DNA from: Sphagnum compactum
Lineage: Eukaryota > Bryophyta > Sphagnopsida > Sphagnales
Direction of reading: 5' to 3'
DNA: 64,000 nucleotides
Assembly: GCA_965153455.1 (NCBI GenBank)
Contig: OZ234503.1
Span: 11,847,118 to 11,911,117, forward strand
Shown: positions 1 through 9,878 of the stretch, in pieces
Position numbering within the stretch: position 1 is the stretch's first letter
Layout of the letters: every line of letters begins with the position of its first letter
Translations under genes and position numbers: made by a program
Notes under the pieces: model-generated
What the model was told of the DNA's origin: nothing
Seen by the model: only the letters and a program-made list of their open reading frames with translations
Database searches by the model: none

Positions 1-1570
1 TTGGACTGAACTCCGTGCAATAGGTCTTTTTATCCAACTTTTAAAATGCATTACATGGTCACCCTCTAACTTGTTATTGGACTTCAACACCCCATCCAAA
101 TTTACCACACCATCAGAAGGAATTAAAATGTTAGGGGTTTTGTTGGGCACCTCAAATTTCACATCATCTTTCATAAAAAATGCCATGCCAAAGGATGTTT
201 GACATGTGGACATTTTCCTTAGAATGGGTGATGTTCAAATAACCTTTGGAAATATAACTCATTGTTTTGTACAACATCCATCAAATCTTTTACAATGCAC
301 ACCTCCATCTTTCACATTCATAAAGTCTTTTATTTCCTTTGATTCCTCCTTCCTTTAAGTGTTTGGACACCTTTTGGGTTCAAGATCCTTTGATATCTTC
401 GAAGGACCTCTAGTTTGTAAACAAGCTTCCTTCCCAATAACTTTTGGCGTCGTCAAACTCATATTGACAATCGCAATCACTTTAATATCCTATTTAAGGA
501 ATTGGGCCTTTGTCATTTTGGTCATAACTATTAGGTTTATGGTTGATCAACATCCCTTCCTTCTTGAAGCCTTTGCACAAGTCGACAACAACACATTTCC
601 TTTCCAACAACACCTCAAAGTGGCATGTGATCTTTTACCACCCTTAGCCCATGCATGTTTTCCTCCATTTGAACAACTCATTTGGCAACAAATGGTTCAA
701 TTTAAAAATTCCATATTGAAGCGTTTACACTATCATACCATTTTGAACATGCTCTCTGACAATATATTTGAAGCCCATCGTGCCCAAATTTTATCATGTT
801 TTGGCCCAAGGGCAGGCGTTTGGTTTACAGTTCGACCAATTTTCCCAACCTTTTGATTATCTTTCCTAGTTTTTCCATAACACTTCATACACAACTTGGA
901 TTACCCCATCCTTCAATTGCAAGTATCCTTTGATGTGCATGCACACAACCCATTGACCTTATGGGTATCCACCTCTTACGTTGCGTTCATGGCAATGAAT
1001 GCAGTAGAACCTAGGATGTAATTTGCGACACCTTTGCCACCATTGCGTAAGATGCTAGCTTTCACATAGGACGAGAATAATCACATGCGTTTCCTTCAAC
1101 CACATTCAATTCCTTTTGTTGATGAATTGATATTGTGCTCACCATAGATGGCACTGTATCTTAGCAAACATTGTCATTGCCAACCCAACGCAAGTGGATT
1201 TATTACCCCAATTTTGCACAACTCAAGGATTTGTCGCCTTCAATGTAGCTCAAGCCAAGGAAAGGAGTTATTGCAATCAACACCCCACTGAACAATTCCT
1301 CCTTTTAACAATTGAAATATATGGTAGCTTACAAAAAAATGTCAATGTGTTTTTACACAATTATGCCAATGCCATTTAAAGCTTGTAAGGGCAATAGGGC
1401 CTTCATATTTCTACCTTGGTCATTTTTCTTTGTCAAAAACTTTCAATCACATTACAAAAGATTTAAACATTTTTCATCTTTATCGGGGGTAGTTGTAGGC
1501 TTAACTACTTCTCAACTTCCACCTCTTTACGACACACCTCCCATCACCATAGACAATTTATTATAAGTCG
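1..1570 (+). pseudogene. Degenerate retroelement ORF, 3' half (RT thumb to C-terminal zinc/nuclease-like domain)
   Basis: Read across several frames, the whole stretch gives one continuous protein-like sequence broken by stops and shifts. I recognise it as the C-terminal half of a reverse-transcriptase-type polyprotein common in plant genomes. Landmarks in order: a segment resembling the end of an RT domain (LGVLLGTSNFTSSF near 130-180), an intact 165-residue stretch at 359-856 ending in CFGPRAGVWF, the zinc-like stretch CACTQPIDLMGIHLLRC near 935-990, and tail segments QAKERSYCNQHPTEQF (about 1250-1300) and TSQLPPLYDTPPIT (about 1508-1550). The 5' part lies outside the window. Many in-frame stops show it is dead. 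The family assignment comes from remembered motif order, not a search. Confidence 0.6.
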
Positions 1571-3439
1571 TTGATTTTTGACATAAAAATATGGCCAACC
1601 TACTACAGGCAGTCGATTATGGACATGAAGAGATTTTGACATTTACTCTGAGCCAAGTTGACATTCTATAATTTTTACCTTTTCGTTTTTTTACTCCTTT
1701 AAACATTTTCCTAATCTACAATGTGTTTTTTAATAAATTTTTATAGGATTTGTCTTTCTATTTGTCCTTTCCCATTAGCAATCATATTTTTTCATTTATG
1801 TTTTTTAAAACCTTGAAGAGGTTTTTTGAGAAATCTATCTAAATCTATCCTTTAGAGCTTTAAAAAATCACATTTTGTCCATCTTTAGACCTACAATGCA
1901 AGAATAATTGAATATTGAACAATTTTACCAAAAAAAACAATAAAATCAAAACTAAAAATTTAAAGAAAATTAAGGTATGTTCTTGATATTATTTGATGAG
2001 TTCACAATTGGGTCAATCAACATAGGTCACATTAATCTATAGATTAAGGAAGGTATTTTGTTTGAGCCACGAAAGGTGGGAGACCATTAATGGCAAACCA
2101 CTTGGACCAATCAATCAATAACACATTTAAGACTATGCAATACCTTTTGTTAGTCATAACATAAAATTGCTCTAATTTCACCTTGTCTTTGGGCCTCCTT
2201 TCACTCCCAAATCATAGAATACCTCTAGGGGGGTAACGAAGGTGGGGCAAAGGGAAACACCTTTGTGCTTATAGGGGGAGTGCCCAAGATTGTTGGTGTA
2301 TTTTGATTTTTTTAATTAATTAGTTAAGTAGTGCAACCAACGTTTTTGTCAAAATAAATTTTCAATACACTTTAGTTTGCCCCATTACAGTTTTCAATTA
2401 GGGGTGCCTAAAGATCTTGGGTGTATATTCATACTCCTTATTAATTAAGTAAGGGTAGGGTAAAATGGTCAGTGACCAAACACTTAAATGCTTAGGGTAG
2501 GCCGAATCCAAGGGGAGGGTTTCGTTATTTTTGGTGTTCAAACAAAATTTGAACCTCATTTATTTGTGCATGTGACACATTAAAAATCATCAAAAAAAAA
2601 ACAATTGAGAAAGTTATGGCCCCCCAAAATAGAAGGGGTTAAAAACTCAAAAAAACAAACCACTAAACGTTATAAAGGTCAATTCCCAAACATTCAAAAA
2701 ATTCGTTGTATGTTGTTATGTTGCTATTAGAGTTCAAAGATGATTTGTAGAATTTGAGGTGGTGCTCTTATAGCAAAATCATTTAAAATGAATAATAAAT
2801 AAGAAAATTATGAGGTTTGAAAGTAAGAGAGGTCAAAATGAAGAAAAATGAAAAAAAAAATGCATTTTACAATTTGAAAAACATATTTTTTTGCTACTCT
2901 TTTTTGGTTGGTCCTTTGGCTTTGCATTTCAGAGATAATATGTAGAGCTTGAGAAGGTTCTCCTATACTATTTTAAATCACTGAAAATGGAGAAGAATTG
3001 AGATAGATCTGCCAAAATGTTTGGTCATAGGCAGGTGATCGATGATGGGCCAGTTTGCCCTAGTGCCCAAAGGTTTTTAATTAATAAATTACTTTTAAGG
3101 AGCCATGTTGATTGTCCCATCACAAAGTTTTTTTGAAATGTTGGCCAACCCCAATAGAAGCATGTTTCCTTTTGGTCCCTTTATAGTTTATATAAATGAA
3201 AGTTCAACTTTGGTCAAAACATATGGGATACAAATGCGATGCTATTGGAAACATCTTGGGGAACACATTAGTACCAACAAAAGAACCCCCAAAAAAAAAA
3301 TAGCCTCCAAAAAAACCCAAACTGGACCCTCTCAGGGCATGTTGAGCCTTCTCATTGGCCGCATGAAAAATTATGGTCCTAAAACTGTCGGTCACCATTT
3401 TCAACCTGGTGTCAGTCCACCAACCGCAAATGGAGGAGA
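1571..3439. other. AT-rich intergenic stretch with one diverged direct repeat
   Basis: I see no gene. Two related segments, about 2274-2330 and 2399-2460, share the pattern GGGGNGTGCC-AAGAT-TTGG-TGTAT followed by TTAATTAA and TTAAGTA blocks. This suggests an old duplication of about 125 bp. The rest is homopolymer-rich. Confidence 0.35.
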
Positions 3440-4640
3440 AAGTAGAGCATGGGTGTATATTTAATTGAAGCAACAATGGGTACGGACTAATCGGTGACCA
3501 ATGGAGTCAGCAGAGGCTGCTCCCTGTCCCACCCAAGAACAAGCCTGGGAAAATGCCGGAATGGGCCACCAACACCCATGTTTAGGGAAGGCCCTGTGTG
3601 TGTACACTGCCCTGACACCAGTTTCTTCCCCGACATGTAAAGCACTCCTTGATTTATTTTTTAGTGTAAGGGAATGTGCACTTATTTTGGGTAATAAGAC
3701 CCCGTGCCGCTATCATTACCAAAAATAAGCAGAATAATGCCATCCGTAGGAACGGAAGAACCCATCCCAGTCTTATAACCAAAAATAAGGAAATGAATGA
3801 CCTCTATACAAGTGGAAGAACCAATCATAGTCTTAAACCCCAAAATGAGGATAATAATGCCGTCTGTAGGGGCAGAAGAACCCTCTCTCTGGGATAGGGT
3901 CTTATTACCAAAAATAAGGGTACCTCCCCCTTACACTACCACGTTAAAGGCCGGAGCGAGTCTCGAGAGGAAGAGTAGGCAGCAAAGAAAAACCATAGCT
4001 TTGGAGGTAACTTATTCTGGGGGCCTAACCTACTGCATTTCAATGAATTTTCTTTGAAGTAGCAGTCAGCTTCTGGCGATGTGTCACCACTTGGCACTTG
4101 GTGACGAAAACAAAATAACGCTGTGCAACTTCTAGCAAGTGTGCTTGTTGTATGGGGGTGGGGGCGAAAATGGCACAAAGTCGGCAAATTTTCAGGGAAA
4201 AAAATTGTGAAATAGCCAGATTTTGGACAATAAACAGGATTCCTAAATATTTGTCAGGTTCCTCTCTGACCTGTAGCCAAATTTGAGTAAGTCCTCTGAT
4301 GGATGATCACCACCTACCTCAGCAAATTGAAAATAAAAAAAATAAAATGCGATCTGCTCTGGCTGGCTGCTTCCCTACCCGTCAAACGCGCTTCCTTTCT
4401 TGTTCCTCCGTGCTTCTCTAATCCCTTCTGCATTCTTTCAGCTCACTGGTTGCCCTTTGTGCCGCTTTCTGTGCTCTACACAGCCGCGTCTTTTGTTCCG
4501 GAAATATTCAGAGCCAGATAGAAACTGTTGATGCGAAGTTGGAAGGCTTGCACAGTGTTTATAGTGGCGAAATACCGAGACAAGGTGTATTGAAACTGTG
4601 GACCTAAGACGTTCGTTCACTCAGGTCATTTGAATTTGCT
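3440..4640 (+). repeat. Segmental duplication, copy 1
   Basis: This block is related to 6190-7560 in the same order. 3440-3620 matches 6196-6370 (shared GAAGCAACAA, GGGTACGGA, CCTGTCCCACCCAAGAA and GGGAAGGCCCTG). 4010-4060 matches 7170-7210 (TACTGCATTT, AATTTTCTTTGAA). 4385-4620 matches 7255-7510 (CTTTCTTGTTCCTCCG, TTCTGCATT, GCCGCTTTCT, GTAGAAACTGTT, GAGGCGAAAT-like, GGTGTA-TGAA). The last part is GC-richer and in one frame gives related peptides in both copies (GEIPRQGVLKL here, GEIWRRGVLKL there). It could be a promoter/5' exon of an unknown gene or a repeat boundary. The product is not identified. Confidence 0.5.
3661..3938. mobile_element. Foldback/MITE-like element with internal 63-bp tandem repeats
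   Basis: The left end (TTAGTGTAAGGG, then CTTATTTTGGGTAATAAGAC) is the reverse complement of the right end (GTCTTATTACCAAAAATAAG, then CCCCTTACACTA). This gives imperfect terminal inverted repeats of about 45 bp. Between them lie about three copies of a 63-bp unit starting near 3715, 3778 and 3838 (core ACCAAAAATAAG, then GAAGAACC). The unit length is a multiple of three, so one frame stays open across the array. No transposase is present. Confidence 0.55.
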
Positions 4641-6189
4641 TTCTTTGCATTTCATTTAATATTTAAAAAAAAAATAGGAATTAAGATCTTGGCAATATAC
4701 AAGACAAAACCCTAGACTACATAATTCACACTAGTATATATATAGGTTCTACCATGGGTTTCCAACAGCAATTGAAACAACATTTTGGGATGCTTTTAAT
4801 GAATCCCATGGTAACATACTTCTTTGATTTAAGAATTATGTCCATAGACATGACGGACTGAATTCTGACACAACTTGAATCCAGCTTGTAATCATTCTCT
4901 TAATCAGATTTACCACATTTGCCCCCAATACATATATGTGCCAATTATCCTAACTATTTGCCTATGAAAAAAAGATGACATTTGTCACTACCCACTTGAA
5001 AACGTCTTGCTTGATAAAAACACTGTGCAAAATTGATCCTGGAAAATCGGAAATGAATAACTATTGTAATGTACTGTACAAGCCTTATGCACTATACACA
5101 AGACTTGCATACTTCATACTCAAACTAATTGCAGCAATTATATGAATTGATTACCTACCGGGTGGACCAGGAGCTTATATACCTTGCATCACAGAGCTGC
5201 ATTGAAAGTGAGATTGAACGTGGTACTATTGTGTATGCAGATAAATATTAAGACACTGAAGTTCAAGTGTATGTACTTAGGAGGATTCACATATGTATGT
5301 AAGGGTGCAAGTATCATCTAGGTTGATTGTAATATTTAGTAGTAATTTCTGTCATATTTAGTCATTCTTTATTAACTGCCTAGGACTGCACAACCCTAGT
5401 GGGAAGACTAAGAAGATTTATTTGAAGCTGCCAGTGTAGAATACATTCAGTTATGGCTCTACAAGATTGCAAGTGTTGCCATTTGCATTCTTGGTAATGG
5501 TTTTAGACCTTCAGTTTATGAGATTTAGACAACAACAATGCAACCTTTTTCACCATCTCAATTATTGTTGCAACTTTGAAGAGCTTTGAGGTGTATAAAC
5601 AAAGGAAGGAACTACAGGACTAATGAAGTTGCCAAAATTGCAAACTTATTTACTTAGGGGAGAACATGGAATATACTTGTTGCTATCAAAAATGTAGAGG
5701 CTGCAAAGTTGGGATAAGGTGGCAAAGTCAAGTATTTATTCAACATGAGAATGGAGGGTGGGAGGGCATTGTCATGTGGCAGAAGGGTGCTTGCTTACCT
5801 CGTGCAATTACATTTGCATTAGAAGTTGACAAGATGACGATGGAGGCTGCGCTAGACGACACACTATGGCCGAAAATGCTGCAAAGCTCCAATCAAATTT
5901 TGGTGCAAAATGGAAGTAAGGTCCGGCATCATTTTTGAAGTTGTAAATTATTTGGAAGAAGGTTCTTTGGGGGGGGGGGGGGGGGTGCTTTTTTCAAAAA
6001 GGGTCTTAAAAAGTTTTATGTTTGGGTTTCTGGCATCGACATCATGAATCATCCTACTTGAATTTAAAGTTCAAATTAATTTTCATGTTTTTGCACTCCA
6101 CCACTCTCATTGTGCCCTAAACTCTTTACCTTATCCTCCCTCACGACTGAGAAGTTTGCGCGCATTTGTAGATTCAAAGTTCCGTTTGA
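4641..6189. other. Intergenic stretch, no supported gene; G17 tract
   Basis: The only sizeable open frame is 5666-5938 (+), 90 residues. It resembles nothing I know and has no supporting context. A run of 17 G lies at 5969-5985. Confidence 0.3.
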
Positions 6190-7560
6190 GTTGTTGGTTT
6201 ATATTTAATAGAAGCAACAAAGGGTACGGAGTAGTAGGCAACGAATGAAGTCAGTAGAGCGGCGGCTCCTGTCCCACCCAAGAAAAAGCCTGGAAAAATG
6301 GTGAAATGGGGCACCAAAACCCATTACAAATTATATATGTAGGGGAAGGCCCTGGTGTCAGGGCAGTACACTCCAGACCTGTGGAGCCAACCCAGAAAAG
6401 ATTCCACCTAAGCCACCAAAACCAGTTACTGATTATGAAAACAATGTGTTCATAGTTTTTCTCAAAAATATATAATACTTTACCCGCATTGAAATTGGGT
6501 GTGAGACAATGTTTTTTCAATTTATCTTTCTTTTTCAATTTTGTGATGTAGCCAAGGTGGTGATCATTGGCAGGTCAATTAAGCCAAATTTGGCCATTAT
6601 AGATATAGAAAGACAAAAAAAAGCCTCATGGCTTTTTTTTGGAAATTTGGCGATTCTTGAATATTTTTTTAAAAATTCCAATTTTGGCAAACTTTCTTTT
6701 GTAAAGAATCATTGAATTTGGGACAAAAAATTTCAAAATTTTCACATCAGTGCAAGACTTCGCACAAAAAAGAAGGTCTGTTCAACATGAAGAGTGCGCT
6801 GAGAAGATCTACTATCCTCTGCTATTCTCCTCTCCAATTCATTAGATGAGGTGACTTCTAATTCTATTTTATTTTATTTTTGCTGTAAGCCAATTTGATT
6901 GGCCCATAAATCAAAACTTAAAACCATGGATGCTCCCGAAAATAGACGGTTTTATTTTGCAGTACATTGTGGCGTCCCTTCAACCACGCTATATAACTGA
7001 AAGGAGGGCAACATTTGCCAACGCATATGGGACAAAAGTGACGTGCTTGGGATACGTCAGGAACCAACCCCCCCCCCCCCCCCACACACACACACCAAAA
7101 ACGGGGAAAAAAAAAAGAAAAAAAAAAAAGCTTGGTGGGAAACTGTCCACGAACGCCCTACCTATTCACAGGGCATACTCACTGCATTTTCAAAGAATTT
7201 TCTTTGAAATTGCGTCCGAGGAAACTTCGAAACCTCCAACTCTCCTCCGTAAGAACTGCTTTCCTTCCGTTGTTCCTCCGCGCTTGGCTTCACTTCTTCT
7301 GCATTCATTTCACTGCTTGCTATTCATGCCGCTTTCTCTGCTCTTCAGCTGCTGTTTTCGTTGTGGAAATCTTCCCAAACAGGTAGAAACTGTTAACGCG
7401 CCCTTTGGAGAGCTTGCACGGTCTGAGAGGCGAAATCTGGAGACGCGGTGTACTGAAGCTGCCGACAGAAGTCCCACTCTGGTTATTTCGATTTCCTTTC
7501 TTTGAATTCGTGTTAGGAAGGTTGTATGCTGAATTTGTGCAGGATCTTATAAGTGAATAT
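6190..7560 (+). repeat. Segmental duplication, copy 2 (interrupted by a foldback half-element)
   Basis: This is the partner of 3440-4640. The first part (6196-6370) and last part (7130-7510) match copy 1. The middle has been replaced by a member of the dispersed foldback family (about 6536-6720) and by a C-run followed by CACACA at 7069-7092. The 7130-7560 part is comparatively GC-rich and could contain a transcribed leader, but no start, splice pattern or known domain supports a gene call. Confidence 0.45.
6536..6720 (+). mobile_element. Foldback-family half-element
   Basis: It begins with the family signature CAATTTTGTGATGTAGCCAA, then GTGGTGATCATT and an AAGCCAAATTTGGC motif. It corresponds to the right arm of the paired element at 52840-53335. 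Confidence 0.5.
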
Positions 7561-8626
7561 GGCCACCCAAAAATATCACACGAAACTTTGAAGAGGCGGT
7601 GCATTCGACAAGCTGCCGAAAAGGAATTTTGAAGTCATTTTGAAGTCGTGCGCTACTCAGGTGTGTTCACGCGAGGAAACTTTGAACATCTTTCTTTGAT
7701 TTCATCTTAGGAGGGCTCTCTGTTGAACTTGCTTACGCATTTAACTATGAGTGTTGAGACAGTTGCTTGTATGGCTCCACCTAGTGACTTTCGCTTCTGG
7801 ACAGTTTCAAGGGTTTCTCTCTTCACGTTGGTTTTGGTGGCCAGCTTGAGTGCGTGATCTGTTTGCTCTCTACTTGTAGCTGTAGCCTTCGAAGCGACGA
7901 TGACTCTAGAGCGTAATTCCAAAACTCTGTAACTTCTCTCCTTGGCAAGTTTGATTCTTTCTTACAGCGTGCATGTCCTTTGATGTAATCAGTTGTTGCA
8001 AAGCATTTTGTGAGGCCCGAAACGACAGGCTGCTTTGCTTGAGAAAAGAAGGCTCTGCGTTTGTGAATGACAATTTTGAAGTCAAGGGAAGAGAATCGAC
8101 AACTATTTGATCTTGACATAATCCATGACAACTTTTGATGCAACATGATGTGATGCGACGATTCTTCGCCGTGTCGAGTGCGAAATGGACACGGAACGTA
8201 GCTTGTTCTTAAGTCCCATTAGGCAGCAAACATTTTCAGGGTTACAAGTTACAATCAGTATGGACCTTGTGAAGTGTAGTGAACCAGCTCTGTAGTTCAT
8301 TATGGCAAACGAACAAGGGTGGCGGAGTTGGTGCACAACAGGGTGGATTTGGCGAGGCGTGTTAAGATGGGTTACGATGCGCTACATGGGTGGATGTGGG
8401 GAGATGGACAACATTGTATTACGGTCCACAACCATTTTGCAAGATGAGATGTGGAGAAACTACATGTATCAACATCACAATATGGCCAAACTACGTGGAT
8501 GTGGATGAACAGCGAAAGTGGAGATGTGGATGAACATCACAATATGGCGAAATTACAATGTATGAACATTCTCTAGACATTCTCCAGACATAATGCTCAG
8601 ACATTCTCCAGAAAATGGGTCGTGGT
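7561..8626. other. Intergenic, possible transcribed leader; no supported gene
   Basis: A 36-codon frame starting at 7747 (+) ends in a hydrophobic stretch (VSLFTLVLVASLSA), but it has no recognisable domain or continuation. From about 8330 to 8600 the sequence is a loose repetition of GATGTGGA, AACATCACAATATGGC and CATTCTCCAGA words. I do not call a gene here. Confidence 0.3.
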
Positions 8627-8878
8627 CGTGTTATTTATATGTTCAATTTCTTAATATGTCAGGTATTAGTGTACACTTACCTTGAGCCTATGTTTCATTT
8701 TTATTAAACCCTCGTGTTATTTATATGTTCAATTTCTTAATATGTCAGGTATTAGTGTACACTTACCTTGAGCCTATGTTTCATTTTTATTAAACCCTCG
8801 TGTTATTTATATGTTCAATTTCTTAATATGTCAGGTATTAGTGTACACTTACCTTGAGCCTATGTTTCATTTTTATTA
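8627..8878. repeat. 86-bp tandem repeat, 2.9 copies
   Basis: Copies start at 8627, 8713 and 8799 with CGTGTTATTTATATGTTC. The first two are identical over the full 86 bp and the third is identical until it ends at about 8878. Perfect identity implies a recent duplication. Confidence 0.9.
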
Positions 8879-9513
8879 CTACATCACTAAGTAAGACCTA
8901 ATAACTTATTTATTTGCAGAGATACATTTATTTATTGTAAATTGGAGGATTAGGTATATATCTGTTTATGTTTTTGATTACTATTTTCGAATCTTGTCAC
9001 ATCTTTTTCAGAGATCAGAGACATCATGACAATTTTTAAGAATTTACTTTTCAAAGATGTTTCCCAACTGCCCTAACTGTTGCCGGTTTCGACGTAATGT
9101 TAAAACGCAGAACGTCTTGTGACACACAGACGGACACACACACACAGACACCATGTTTGCTTTTATTATAATATATGGTCATTTATAATCAATGGTCATG
9201 TACCAAATCAATGTAAATCAATGTTTGTCAAATCAATGGTCATGTACCAAATCAACGTAAATCACAAGGCATATCACTGGCAGGGTTTTTATGCCTACTC
9301 CTTAGTAGTGGGAGGGTTCTTACACCTACAAGTAGGCATAATTTTGATAGTTTTCCTCCCATCTTTGAAGAGTAAGGCAAACATTAAACAGTGACAACAA
9401 GTTAAATGTGGCACCAAGTTTGATGTATTTATAAGGTGGGGGCATTTTGGGTTTAGACTTGCCAAAACTGTAAAGACCTGCCAGAAGCAGAAACTGAGGC
9501 AAAAGAGCAGGGG
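8879..9513. other. Intergenic with small repeats
   Basis: A pair of about 50-bp direct repeats (CAATGGTCATGTACCAAATC) lies at about 9190-9265. A short inverted repeat (TATGCCTAC versus GTAGGCATA) lies at about 9289-9342. A CA-rich microsatellite lies at 9121-9148. No gene is seen. Confidence 0.4.
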
Positions 9514-9611
9514 GGCATTATGTGTAAGGTAAAGCCCTCGGTCGAGGGCATTACCAAAATCGAGCCTGCACTCGGCTATTGCCTCATGCATAATGCCTTA
9601 CACATAATGCC
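9514..9611. mobile_element. 98-bp MITE-like element upstream of the CBP60 gene
   Basis: The ends are GGCATTATGTGTAAGGT and GCCTTACACATAATGCC, inverted repeats matching at 16 of 17 positions. The interior holds a second palindromic word (CCCTCGGTCGAGGG). Related sequence, with TGTAAGGTAAAGCCCT and GGGCATTAC blocks, occurs at about 37549-37586 and 38998-39055, and inverted at about 36320-36360. The element ends about 270 bp before the CBP60 start codon. It has no coding capacity. Confidence 0.6.
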
Positions 9612-9878
9612 TTTGACCCTCGACCCTCGATCTGAATGCAACAAAAAACTTACCTGTCTTAGTATCGCCTTAACATCAACTTAGCATTATTAGGTGTGAA
9701 TGGAACCTTGGGAGCACGGCAACAGAAGAAGTTAATTGAAAGTAGATAGAGGGTTTTTGTGTTGGGCCTTGTTTTGTTTGAATGTTCATCACAAATCTCT
9801 GAAGAAAGTTTATACAATGTCACTCATGGCTTACACAATGCCAACAGGTTGCCTTCTTCAATTTGGATTGAGAACACT

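Noticed and set aside
7071-7092. Coding sequence through the poly-C/CACACA stretch at the start of a 191-residue frame
   Set aside because: The proline/threonine/lysine run comes from homopolymers; no domain or conserved start supports it.
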